From Variovorax sp. 54 (GTDB taxonomy: Bacteria; Pseudomonadota; Gammaproteobacteria; Burkholderiales; Burkholderiaceae_C), in the NCBI RefSeq assembly GCF_002754375.1, contig NZ_PEFF01000001.1, forward strand, positions 5,411,501 through 5,475,500: 64,000 nt of DNA, in the 5' to 3' direction. The notes beneath the pieces are model-generated. The model saw only the letters and a program-made list of their open reading frames with translations. It was not told the DNA's origin and made no database searches. Both the position numbers and the translations under genes were made by a program. Every line of letters starts with the position of its first letter. Position 1 is the first letter of the stretch. This document shows positions 12,701 to 19,610 of the stretch, piece by piece.

Positions 12701-13960
12701 GCGGGCACCGTCACGCTGCCTGCAGCCGGGCTGACGAACGGCACCGCCGTGGTCTGTACCTTCACCAACACGCTCGCGGCCATCGTGAGCGGTCGCGTGT
12801 TCCTGGACAACGGCATCGGCAGTGGCACGGCCAACGACGGCATCGTCAACGGTGGTGAAGGCCCGCTGTCGGGCGTGAGCGTGCGGCTGACCAACTGCGG
12901 CGCGACCGTGTACGCGAGCGCGCTCACTGACGCATCGGGCGGCTACAGCCTGAGCGTGCCGGCCGGCACGGCCACGGGCTCGGCGATGTGCGTGGAAGAG
13001 ACCAACCCGGGCACGCGCGTGTCGACGGGCGCATCGGTGGGCAATGTTGCGTTGCCGTCAGGCTCGGCAGTCGCTGCAGCGGGTGGCACCTACACGTACA
13101 CGCGCACCGGCACGCCCGACCGCATCGCCTTCAGCTGGAACGGCACGGGCCACAGCAACCTGAACTTCGGCGACGTCGACAACAGCGCCTTTGCCACCGA
13201 CGGCGCCAAGACCGGCCTGCCGGGCAGCACCGTGACCTACGCCCACACCTTCACGGCCGGCACGGGAGGGCAGGTGCGCTTCAACGTCGCGAGCGAGACG
13301 GCCACGCCGCCGATCACCGGTTGGACGACGAAGGTCTTCGCGGACGTGGGGTGCACGGGCAGCCTGCAGCCCGGCGCCGCGCAGCTGTTCCCGCCGAGTG
13401 CGGCAGCCACGCCCGTGGTGTTCGCGGGCAAGGTCTGCGTGATCGTGCAGGAGTTCATTCCCGCCACGGCACCGCTGGGCTCGAGCAACAAGGCGACGAT
13501 CCGCGCCGACTTCAGCTACACCAATGCGGCCCCGTCGCTCAGCGGCAGCTTCACGCTCGACGACCTCACGACGGTGTCGGGCGTGGCACTGGAGCTGAAG
13601 AAGGAAGTGCGCAACATCACGCAAAGCGGCACCTTCGGTGTGAACAACCAGGCCAAGTCGGGCGAGACGCTGGAGTACCGCATCACCTACACGAACAACG
13701 GTGACGCACCGATCCGCAGCATGGTCGTGAACGACATGACGCCGGGCTACACCACCTTCGTGAGCGCGACCACGGGCACCACGCCCGCGTCGCTCACGGG
13801 CTGCGTGAAGAACACGCCGGCGAATGCACCGCCGGCCGGCGCGGTGGCCTGCACCACGGTTCAGCCCGCAGGCGGCACGGGCGCGATCGACTGGCGCTTC
13901 ACCGGCACGGTCGAGCCGGGCGGCACGGGCTTCGTGCTGTTCCAGGTGAAGGTCGACTGA
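6731..13960 (+). CDS. Giant exported repeat protein, Gly-rich head and about 14 Ig-like units
   Basis: The product has 2409 residues. Residues 1-38 form a signal peptide ending GAQA. A Gly-rich domain follows (about residues 70-340), beginning with the FTVPAGVSSARVTMWGGGG-type motif of Gly-rich surface domains. From about residue 355 there are roughly 14 consecutive units near 120 residues, most opening with LQLAKAW-like words and closing with IVCTYTNT. Each typical unit has two Cys (in VLSCTADGG and IVCTYTNT), plausibly one disulfide per unit. After nt 12775 comes an SdrD-B-like module (SGRVFLDNG), then a final DUF11 unit. There is no sortase motif, autotransporter barrel or OmpA anchor, so the protein may be held by its upstream partner. 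No function is known to me. ATG 6731 has a second ATG directly after it. Confidence 0.85.
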   Translation: MMQSRTRNEAGGMAVLGGVLKGMLAATALWLFAMPGAQAATAPCTPQAGFNTCVAFTYSGSAQTFTVPAGVSSARVTMWGGGGGGSLTAGGNSANGGAGGFADGTVSLTPGTAMAVTVGQGGQNGGTGSTYGRGGGGGGGANAGVAGSSGGGMSALWNGSTEFSTAAARLVAGGGGGSAFWTDVGSPVPGGGGGTLGGSSSGTGGRGGTQSAGGAIGTPTTAGTACPGGSAGSALQGGTGCSASGGTFAQYEGGGGGGGGWFGGGGGLAQCSNTPNPVTAGCSYNGPGGGGSGFIGTGVTGGVLTAGANGSYSATSNPGNTSAPYQSGVGVGGSRSSLTGDTGGNGLVVIQFNVVTLQLAKAWSAGSNTNDVARIVATTGGSNFFGASNTATFTATAPAAGNSGTPVGVNIGNVITLPAETLTTGTLANYNTVLSCTVNSGTMASTLSGTNGQVSNTLTVALGDIGKDIVCTYTNTRKTATLQLAKSWNPTSVTGNVANIGATTGGAANTTAFASTAPTANTSTTVTVAAGNTITFPAETMSSGALANYTTVLSCTAGGGTTANTLSGTNGQATNTLVIGAADEGKAIVCTYRNTPKTSTLQLAKAWGANSLTGNVASIGVSSGGTNNTAAFTATAPTAATSGTAVTVATGNTITLPAETLTTGTLANYNTVLACTADGGTTANTLSGTNGQNTNTLVVGAADAGKAIVCTYTNTPKQATLQIAKAWGANSITGNVASLGASTGGANNTTAFTATAPTAANSGTAVTVVAGNTITFPAETMTTGTLANYNTVLACTAGGGATANALSGTNGQVTNTLLIGPADAGKAIVCTYTNTGRPPPTVLLGKAPGAGPVANTTFDFVLTGLSRTTASITTTRLQSVNDPLGSSTGSIGVPVTITEVGIPSAWSNYITSLGCTDSNSAVSGNPASFAGTVSGNVATIPAANMRANAILTCTVQNRRPSVQIGKVVVGTAPDGGKFNLTVSGGRPQTEFLTNPVIDVSSGGFGDRVGVDAGSTITISETAGTLTSLSNYTATASCSSGVAVTPVSGTPGAFTLTAPSASATPAARDITCTITNTPIPHKLQLRKTWSAGSLAGDAISVTTMGGSANAAITSVATAAGNTTNGTAVDVAVGDNITLPVENFTSGSAVNYTSTVSCNNSVSPLSNATLPASFTVVAADTAVLCTYTNTQKTVTLQVHKAWGTNSEVGNVASIGATTGGTNNTALFTATAPTAANSGTAVVAAVGNTITFPAETMTTGTLANYTTVLSCTADGGATANALSGTNGQASNTLVIGAGDTGKTIVCTYTNTRKTAAVTLSKTWTGAIAGDKVNLTVSGSAAEVTGATAGTSTAPATTTNATATAASGATVTLAEAFTVGSAANYTTTLACTKVSDGSTVTLAGSGLSRTFTMPSDSAVNCAYTNTRKTGTLQLFKAWSAGSTTGHVASIGATTGGASNTTAFTATAPTAGNSGTAVSVAAGDLLTFPAETMTTGTLANYTTVLSCTADGGATANTLSGTNGQVSNTLLVGAGDAGKAIACTYTNTPKTATLQLAKAWNPNSIAGNVANIGASTGGSNNTTAFTATAPTGANSGTAVTVQAGNTITLPAESMAPGTLANYTSVLACTAGGGATANALSGTNGQVSNTLLVGAGDAGKAIVCTYTNTPKTVTVQLRKAWSADSTSGDVASIGATSGGSSNTVLFTATAPTAGNSGTAVSMVVGGTLTLPAETMTTGSLANYGTVLACTADGGATTNPLSGTNGQVSNTLAIAAADAGKAIVCTYTNAKKTVTLQVRKAWGANSETGNVASIGATTGGANNTALFTATAPTAGNSGTAVIAAVGNTITFPAETMPTGTLANYTTVLSCTADGGATANALSGTNGQAGNTLVIGAGDAGKAIACTYSNNRLPTVQIRKQALGGTGTFAFSGTNGFGADSINVSVSGSTVVGTIKTLTTANTQTVLTEVAASMPGGFAFSGATCTGLAGGASAAVDLVAGTVTLPAAGLTNGTAVVCTFTNTLAAIVSGRVFLDNGIGSGTANDGIVNGGEGPLSGVSVRLTNCGATVYASALTDASGGYSLSVPAGTATGSAMCVEETNPGTRVSTGASVGNVALPSGSAVAAAGGTYTYTRTGTPDRIAFSWNGTGHSNLNFGDVDNSAFATDGAKTGLPGSTVTYAHTFTAGTGGQVRFNVASETATPPITGWTTKVFADVGCTGSLQPGAAQLFPPSAAATPVVFAGKVCVIVQEFIPATAPLGSSNKATIRADFSYTNAAPSLSGSFTLDDLTTVSGVALELKKEVRNITQSGTFGVNNQAKSGETLEYRITYTNNGDAPIRSMVVNDMTPGYTTFVSATTGTTPASLTGCVKNTPANAPPAGAVACTTVQPAGGTGAIDWRFTGTVEPGGTGFVLFQVKVD
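7799..12440 (+). repeat. In-frame tandem repeats, period 360 bp
   Basis: Units recur every 360 bases, for example at about 8160, 8520 and 8880 and again at 11001, 11361, 11721 and 12081. They share long near-identical DNA runs such as GCACGCTGGCCAACTAC and CTGAGCGGCACCAACGG. Units around 9240-10295 and 10659-11000 are clearly more diverged and interrupt the homogeneous blocks. The period is exactly 120 codons, so gain or loss of units keeps the frame. Such DNA is prone to recombination and to misassembly. Confidence 0.85.
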
Positions 13961-13976
13961 CGACCCGGCGGGGCGC

Positions 13977-14759
13977 TCAGGCCCTGCGCTTGAACAGCGC
14001 GGACGCGCCGCTGGCCCGCGCCACGTCGTCCGCCGCGGCCAGCAGCTGCGGGCCCAGTGCGAGCATGCGTTCTTCCGTGAGCCGCACCAGCGGCCCCGCG
14101 ATGGTGATGACGCCGATCACGCCGCCGTGCGCACCGCGCACCGGCGCGGCCATGGCGGTCATGGCGGGGGAGAACACTTCGTTGATCATCGAGAAGCCGC
14201 GCTTGCGCGTGGCGCGCAGGAACACGAGCAGCGCCTTCATGGTGGTCGGCGCCTTGGGGCCGAAATCTTCCGGCTGGCCGAAGCCTTGCTTCGCGACGAG
14301 TTGCAGCGCCTGTTCGTCCGTCATGGTCGACAGCCACGCGTGGCCCGCGGAGCTGCACGAGAGGTTCACCGACAGGCCCATGTCCGGGTCGTAGCGCAGC
14401 CCGCGCGTGGCGCCTTGCGCCTTCGCGACGAAGGTGAGTTCGTCGCCGTCGACCACCGCCAGCCGCACCAGCTCGCCCGATGCGACCGCGAGCCGATCGA
14501 GCAGCGGCTGCGCCACATCGACGATGCCGCTGTTGCTCAAGAAGCTCAGGCCCAGCGACACCAGCTTGATGGTCAGCATGTAGTCGCCATGGCTCTGGTC
14601 TTGCCGCACATAGCCGCAACGCACCAGTTCACTCAGCAGGCGATGGGTGGCGCTCAAGGGCATTTCCAGCTCGGCAGACAGCGCGGAAAGCGCGCGGCCC
14701 TCGGGGTGGCCGGAGAGGTGTTCAAGCACCTTGAAGCTGCGTTCGAGTATGGCTGTCAT
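13977..14759 (-). CDS. IclR-family transcriptional regulator (copy 1)
   Basis: The product has 260 residues, the normal IclR length. The N-terminal winged helix-turn-helix is seen in ILERSFKVLEHL and MPLSATHRLLSELV. The C-terminal effector domain carries the family's GFSMINEVFSPAMTAMAAPV stretch. It is divergent from the TRAP receptor gene at 14901 and shares a 141-base intergenic region with it, the usual arrangement for an IclR protein controlling the neighbour. By eye it is about 70 percent identical to the second IclR at 28578. IclR proteins often sense aromatic or hydroaromatic acids; the effector here is unknown. Confidence 0.9.
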   Translation of the reverse strand: MTAILERSFKVLEHLSGHPEGRALSALSAELEMPLSATHRLLSELVRCGYVRQDQSHGDYMLTIKLVSLGLSFLSNSGIVDVAQPLLDRLAVASGELVRLAVVDGDELTFVAKAQGATRGLRYDPDMGLSVNLSCSSAGHAWLSTMTDEQALQLVAKQGFGQPEDFGPKAPTTMKALLVFLRATRKRGFSMINEVFSPAMTAMAAPVRGAHGGVIGVITIAGPLVRLTEERMLALGPQLLAAADDVARASGASALFKRRA

Positions 14760-14900
14760 GAGACGACTCTAGCATTTTGCCAAGTGTTTTCACTAGTAGA
14801 AAGATTTTCCACTAAATCGATAAGATCGCGCCGTCTGGGGTCGGAGGCGCTTCTTGGCGCCCCGGCATGGATCGCTCACATCGCAAGCTGGAGAACAACT
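14760..14900. promoter_or_regulatory. Shared control region between iclR copy 1 and dctP copy 1
   Basis: This is a 141-base divergent spacer, AT-richer than its surroundings near the regulator. It holds the near-palindrome TTTCACTAGTAGAAA (14788-14802, centred on ACTAGT) and, just after it, a related ATTTTCCACTAAAT stretch (14804-14817). These are candidate IclR operator half-sites. The exact promoter elements are not clear by eye. Confidence 0.4.
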
Positions 14901-15908
14901 TTGAGAACGCTTTACCGCTCGCTGGCCACCGCCGGCCTCGCCCTCGCCCTGGTCGTTCCTGCTGTTGCGCAAGCGCAGCAGGAGCGCGTGATCCGCTTCG
15001 GCCATCTGAACAACGCCGACCATCCCGTGAGCTTCGGCGTCAAGCGCTTTGCCGAGCTGCTCTCGGCCAAGAGCGGCGGCAAGATGAAGGTGCAGGAGTT
15101 CCCCGCTTCGCAACTGGGCAATGAGATGCAGCAGCAGTCGGCCCTGCAGGGCGGCGTGCAGCAGATGTCGGCGCCGGCCACCACGTCACTGGCAGGCATC
15201 GTCAAGGAGTTCGGCCTCGTCGACTTCCCCTTCTCGGTGAACAACTTCGCGCAGGCCGATGCACTGCTCGACGGCCCGCTCGGTCAGGCGCTGATCGCCA
15301 GGCTCCCGGAGAAGGGCCTCGTCGCCTTGGGCTACTGGGATCTGGGCTTTCGCAACGTCACCAACAGCAAGCGCCCCATCGCCAAGCCTGAAGACCTCGA
15401 AGGTTTGAAGATCCGCGTGATCCCCAACCCCGTGTTCCTGGAGACCTTCAAGGCCTTCAAGGCCAACCCGGTGCCGATGCCGTTCGCCGAGCTGTACGGT
15501 GCGCTCGAAGCCAAGGCAGTGGACGGTCAGGAGAACCCGTACGCGGTGATCCTGTCGAACAAGTTCTACGAAGTGCAGAAGTTCGTGAGTGCCACGAACC
15601 ACGTGTACGCCGCCAACATCGTGCTGGTGAGCAAGAAGTTCTGGGACTCGCTCACGCCCGCCGAACAGAAGATGATGAACGACGCGGCCAACGAGGCACG
15701 CGGCTACCAGCGGCAAGTCAGCCGTGCGGCTGCGCAGAAGGCCGTGGGCGAACTGCAGGCCAAGGGCGCGCAGTTCAACGAACTCTCTGCTGCTGAGCAG
15801 AAGCGCATGCGCGACATCGCCAAGCCCGTCATCGACAAGTTCGCCGCCCAGTACGACCCCGCCATCGTCAAGCTCTACAACGACGAGCTCGTGCGCATCC
15901 GCAAGTAG
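14901..15908 (+). CDS. dctP: TRAP transporter solute-binding receptor, DctP family (copy 1)
   Basis: The product is 335 residues from a TTG start, chosen because GGAGA precedes it at a proper distance and because it gives a complete signal peptide ending PAVAQA. It is the periplasmic receptor that delivers an organic acid to a DctQM permease. Family signatures include ALGYWDLGFRNVTNSKRP and LKIRVIPNPVF, where the Arg of the second motif normally binds the substrate carboxylate. The mature part differs from the receptor at 27377-28375 at only six positions, while the signal peptides are unrelated. No dctQM lies next to this copy, so it probably shares the permease at 25035-26878. Confidence 0.92.
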   Translation: MRTLYRSLATAGLALALVVPAVAQAQQERVIRFGHLNNADHPVSFGVKRFAELLSAKSGGKMKVQEFPASQLGNEMQQQSALQGGVQQMSAPATTSLAGIVKEFGLVDFPFSVNNFAQADALLDGPLGQALIARLPEKGLVALGYWDLGFRNVTNSKRPIAKPEDLEGLKIRVIPNPVFLETFKAFKANPVPMPFAELYGALEAKAVDGQENPYAVILSNKFYEVQKFVSATNHVYAANIVLVSKKFWDSLTPAEQKMMNDAANEARGYQRQVSRAAAQKAVGELQAKGAQFNELSAAEQKRMRDIAKPVIDKFAAQYDPAIVKLYNDELVRIRK

Positions 15909-16063
15909 CGCGCCCCCACGGCTGACGAGGAATTCCTTCTTCGTTCTCGCCGGCAATTTCCGTCACTCCCACGTCTGCGCCTGCCGCCACCCGCGGCGCA
16001 GCGACACGTGCTGGGCGCGTGCGCCCGTTCGATTCCGCCATTGACCACAAAGAGGAGACTCCG

Positions 16064-17125
16064 TTGACACATTCCAGATCCTTTCCCTTCGGACTTGCAT
16101 CGGCCGCCGCGCTCGCGCTGGCATTGACTGCCTGCGGCGGAGGCGACGGCGGCGGAGGCGCGGCCTTGCCGTTCCTGCCCGTGGCGCCCGCGCCCGCTGC
16201 CTCGGCACCGCCGCCCGCACCGACCGACGAAGTGCCGCCGCCCACCGACCCGGTGGCCGAGGTCGACGACAGCTTCGACACGTACTACAACGTGTGCCGC
16301 GGCACCAACCCCAAGTGCTACAACGACTGGGGCGCCTTTGCCACCACGCCCGACCGCGTGCTGATCTACTCGCGCACCGCGGGCCCGCGCCATGCCGTGC
16401 TCGGCACGCCGATGGCGGCCGGCCTGAACCCCGCGATGAACCCCGACAACGTGATGCAGGCCGGCCTCGTGCGCATGCTGTCGGCCGAGGGCATCACGGT
16501 CGACTGGACCGAAGACGTGGCCATCCTCAGCGGCCGTATCAACAACTACAAGGCGATCATCTTCGCGAGCTCGAACCGCGACACCTTGTGGAACGGCGCC
16601 GTGAGCACCAGCCAGGACGCCGCGCGCACCGCGCTGCGCAACTACATGCGCCGCGGCGGCGGCTTCGTGGGCCTGCACAACGCCTTCGGTGCCGAATACA
16701 ACTGGCCGTACTACGAAGGCCTGCTGGGCAACGCGAACTTCTACAACCACGGGCCGAACCGCGGGGGCGATGTCGAGATCGTCTCGGACGACCCCTCGAC
16801 GAAGGACGTGCCCAAGCGCTTCTCGTTCCAGGACGAGTGGTACAACCTGATGCCCTTCCCGACGAAGGTGAAGTTCCTGGCCAAGGTCGACACCTCGACG
16901 CTGAAGCCGCTCACCTCCGCGCCGCATCCCGGCCACGCCGACTTCCATCCGGTCGCGTGGTGCCAGTACTACGACGGCGGCCGTGCCTGGCTCTCGACCC
17001 TCGGGCACAACGCGCACTCGTTCACCGCCGACCTGTCGGGCGTGGGCGCCATCGAGTTCCAGAAGCTCGTCGTGCAAGGCGTGAAGTCGGCGATGGGCCT
17101 GACACCTTTCTGCACCACTGAATAA
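16064..17125 (+). CDS. ThuA-like domain lipoprotein
   Basis: The product is 353 residues from TTG 16064, preceded by GAGGAG at good spacing. The first residues give a short lipoprotein signal with lipobox LTAC (Cys24), then a Gly stretch and a Pro/Ala linker. The rest matches the ThuA-like class I amidotransferase-like fold: VLIYSRTAGPRHAVLG near the start, GGGFVGLHNAF in the middle, and HPVAWCQYYDGGRAWLSTLG towards the end. ThuA-like domains occur with sugar and polyol oxidation systems; the reaction of this branch is not established. The linker closely resembles that of the PQQ dehydrogenase 91 bases downstream, which suggests the two are surface partners in one operon. Confidence 0.75.
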   Translation: MTHSRSFPFGLASAAALALALTACGGGDGGGGAALPFLPVAPAPAASAPPPAPTDEVPPPTDPVAEVDDSFDTYYNVCRGTNPKCYNDWGAFATTPDRVLIYSRTAGPRHAVLGTPMAAGLNPAMNPDNVMQAGLVRMLSAEGITVDWTEDVAILSGRINNYKAIIFASSNRDTLWNGAVSTSQDAARTALRNYMRRGGGFVGLHNAFGAEYNWPYYEGLLGNANFYNHGPNRGGDVEIVSDDPSTKDVPKRFSFQDEWYNLMPFPTKVKFLAKVDTSTLKPLTSAPHPGHADFHPVAWCQYYDGGRAWLSTLGHNAHSFTADLSGVGAIEFQKLVVQGVKSAMGLTPFCTTE

Positions 17126-17216
17126 CCGCGACTCCGCGGGGCCAGTGCCGCGCCGTGTGCGCGCCACCGGTCGTTTCGAACACCCCTGTTCCAACGTTCA
17201 CCGAGTAGAGACATCC

Positions 17217-19442
17217 ATGAAGAAAAAATCATTGGTCACGCTGCTGATCTCGTGCGGCGTGCTCGCATCGCCGTTGCTGATCACCGCCTGCGGCGGCTCC
17301 AGCAGCGGTGGCGGCACACCTGTGCTGCCCGTGGCGCCAGCGCCCGCGCCGCCGCCGTCGGCCGACGCACCGCCACCCGCATCGCCACCCGCAGCCGTCG
17401 CACCTGCGTCCGATCTGTCGGACTGCTGCACCGCCGGCGACAAGGACTTCCCGAAGGTCGGCGGCAACCTGGGCAACCAGAACTATTCGAGCCTGCGCAA
17501 GATCAACAAGGGCCTCGTCACGCAACTCGGTGGCGCCTGGGTCAACCAGATCGAAGGCGGCATGACCACCGGCAACAACCAGAGCACCACCGTCGTCGTC
17601 GACGGCGTGCTCTACATCGAGTCGGCGCCCGGCAACGTGGTCGCGGTGGACGGCAAGACCGGCGTGACGAAGTGGAAGTGGACCACGCCCTACGGCGGCA
17701 TCACCCGCCGCGGCGTGGCCGTCGCGAAAGACCTGGGCCTGGTGTTCACCGTCGCCACCGGCAACCGCCTCGTCGCGCTACGCACCGACACCGGCGCCGT
17801 CGAGTGGATCAAGCAGTACCCGACCAGCAGCACCGACCCCGACTACAAGGGCGCGCTGCAGAAGGTCGCGTTGGTCTATCACGACAAGCGCCTCTACCTG
17901 GGCACCAACGACGGCAACCGCGGCGCCGCGTTCTCGGCCGACGCGCTCACCGGCAAGGTGCTGACCACGTTCTGGGGCGTGCCCCGCGCGGGCGAGCTGG
18001 GCTACGACACCTGGGGCGGCGCGCCCGACGCGGCACGCACCGGTGCCACGCCGTGGATCCATCCCGCGGTCGATCCCGAGCTGGGCCTGGTGTACTGGAC
18101 CTTCGGCAACGTGCGCGGCGGTTCGTCGCAAGACGGTTCCTCGCGCCCGGGCCAGAACCTGTTCGCCAATTCCATCGTCGCGCTCGACCTCAAGAGCGGC
18201 GAGTACAAGTGGCACTTCCAGTCGGTGCACCACGACATCTGGGACATGGACAACGTGATGTCGCCCGTGCTCGCCGACGTGAAGATCGACGGCAAGGACC
18301 GCAAGGTCGTCATCTACGGCAGCAAGACGGGCATGTACTACATCCTCGATCGCAAGGACGGCACTGCGCCGCTGGGCATCGACGAAGTGCCCGTGAAGCA
18401 GGATGCCCGCCAGGCCAGCTGGCCCACGCAGCCGCTGCCGCGCCAGGGCGCCTGGACCGAGACCTGCATCGTCGACCAGCCGCTGGGCACGGCCATTCCG
18501 GGCGACCCGAACCGCGCGGTGCCCAACTACACCAAGGGCTGCCTGTACGACGCGCACTGGGACGTGCCGATCCTGTCCATTCCGGGCCACGGCGGCGGTG
18601 CCAACTGGAACCACCAGTCGTTCAGCCAGCGCACGGGCCTGGTCTACACGGGCATGGGCTACGTGTCGGCGGCACACTCGCTCAGCGAGTCGAGCAACGG
18701 CCTGCGCCCGCCGGGCACCTACATGACCGGCGCGGTCGTGGCGGTCGATCCGAGCACCAACCTTGTCAAGTGGAAGAAGCCGCTGCCGTACTCGGTGGCG
18801 CACGGCAACGGCATCCTGAGCACGGCCTCCGACCTGTTGTTCATCGGGCAGCCCGACGGCAACCTGCTGGCGCTCGATGCGCAGGACGGCACCGAGCTGT
18901 GGCGCTTCCAGACCGGCGCGGCGATCAGCGCGAGCCCGGTCTCCTACGAGATCGACGGCGAGCAGTACATCGCGGTGTTCTCGGGCGGCACCAGCATTCC
19001 GTACGGCGACTCGGCACCGCGCGGCGACCGGCTGTGGGCCTTCAAGGTCGGCGGCGCGGTGACCGCGGCTGCCACGCCGACACCGCCCGTGGTGCGGCGG
19101 CCCGTGTCGGGCGCGGCGGTGGAGGGCGCGGCACTGCCGACGCCGAACACCGTGTTCCTGGCGCGCGTGCAAACGCCGACGAACGAGCCCGGCGCGACCG
19201 AGTCGACGGCCGTGAATGCGATGACGCCGACCTTCATGCGCGTGCCGGTGAACACCGTCGTGACCTTCACGAACCCGGCCACCAATGCCAACACGCATTG
19301 CGCCACGCAGTTCTTCGAAGGCCGCTTCAATCTGAGGCTGACCCCGGGCCAGTCGCAGACCCACACCTTTGACACGCCGGGCGAATACTTTTACAACGAC
19401 TGCCATAGCCCGCGTCCGACGGGAAAGATCGTCGTTTATTGA
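17217..19442 (+). CDS. PQQ-dependent dehydrogenase lipoprotein with C-terminal cupredoxin-like domain
   Basis: The product has 741 residues. Lipobox ITAC (Cys25) is followed by a Pro/Ala linker, then a PQQ beta-propeller with repeated W-motif blades such as GVTKWKWTTPYGG, GEYKWHFQSVHHDIWDMD and GTELWRFQTGAAISASPV. The HHDIWDMD segment resembles the active-site Asp region of glucose/quinate-type PQQ dehydrogenases. There is no CxxCH haem motif. The last 100 residues instead form a cupredoxin-like domain with NTHCATQFFEG and FYNDCHSPRPTGK, where one His and an adjacent Cys-His are present but the usual CxxHxxxxM spacing and Met are missing. The gene is 36 bases upstream of pqqA, so enzyme and cofactor synthesis are probably linked. 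Substrate is unproven. Confidence 0.85.
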   Translation: MKKKSLVTLLISCGVLASPLLITACGGSSSGGGTPVLPVAPAPAPPPSADAPPPASPPAAVAPASDLSDCCTAGDKDFPKVGGNLGNQNYSSLRKINKGLVTQLGGAWVNQIEGGMTTGNNQSTTVVVDGVLYIESAPGNVVAVDGKTGVTKWKWTTPYGGITRRGVAVAKDLGLVFTVATGNRLVALRTDTGAVEWIKQYPTSSTDPDYKGALQKVALVYHDKRLYLGTNDGNRGAAFSADALTGKVLTTFWGVPRAGELGYDTWGGAPDAARTGATPWIHPAVDPELGLVYWTFGNVRGGSSQDGSSRPGQNLFANSIVALDLKSGEYKWHFQSVHHDIWDMDNVMSPVLADVKIDGKDRKVVIYGSKTGMYYILDRKDGTAPLGIDEVPVKQDARQASWPTQPLPRQGAWTETCIVDQPLGTAIPGDPNRAVPNYTKGCLYDAHWDVPILSIPGHGGGANWNHQSFSQRTGLVYTGMGYVSAAHSLSESSNGLRPPGTYMTGAVVAVDPSTNLVKWKKPLPYSVAHGNGILSTASDLLFIGQPDGNLLALDAQDGTELWRFQTGAAISASPVSYEIDGEQYIAVFSGGTSIPYGDSAPRGDRLWAFKVGGAVTAAATPTPPVVRRPVSGAAVEGAALPTPNTVFLARVQTPTNEPGATESTAVNAMTPTFMRVPVNTVVTFTNPATNANTHCATQFFEGRFNLRLTPGQSQTHTFDTPGEYFYNDCHSPRPTGKIVVY

Positions 19443-19478
19443 TATGTCCCTCAACCCCAACCCTGAAGGAGCAATGCG

Positions 19479-19553
19479 ATGAAGTGGTGCAAGCCTGAGT
19501 TTGAAGAAATGCGTTTCGGTTTCGAAATCACGATGTACATTTCCGCGCGCTGA
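19479..19553 (+). CDS. pqqA: PqqA, precursor peptide of pyrroloquinoline quinone
   Basis: The product is a 24-residue peptide starting MKWCKPEFEEMRFG and ending ITMYISAR. Glu16 and Tyr20 are spaced E-x-x-x-Y, the pair that PqqE cross-links and from which PQQ is built. AAGGAG (19466-19471) sits 7 bases before the ATG. The gene lies 36 bases after the PQQ dehydrogenase and is followed at once by a strong hairpin, then pqqB. This is the normal PqqA form with no sign of damage. Confidence 0.97.
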   Translation: MKWCKPEFEEMRFGFEITMYISAR

Positions 19554-19567
19554 GCGCGGCCCCCACA

Positions 19568-19599
19568 CGGCACCGGCCTCGCGCCGGTGCCGTTTTTTT
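19568..19599 (+). terminator. Hairpin plus T-tract between pqqA and pqqB
   Basis: A perfect 10-bp stem CGGCACCGGC / GCCGGTGCCG (19568-19577 and 19583-19592) with a 5-base loop is followed by seven T. It looks like a rho-independent terminator, yet it sits inside the pqq gene set 12 bases before pqqB. Partial read-through would give more pqqA peptide transcript than transcript for the enzymes, which fits the stoichiometry of a peptide substrate. Confidence 0.88.
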
Positions 19600-19610
19600 G
19601 TTGGGCCCCC

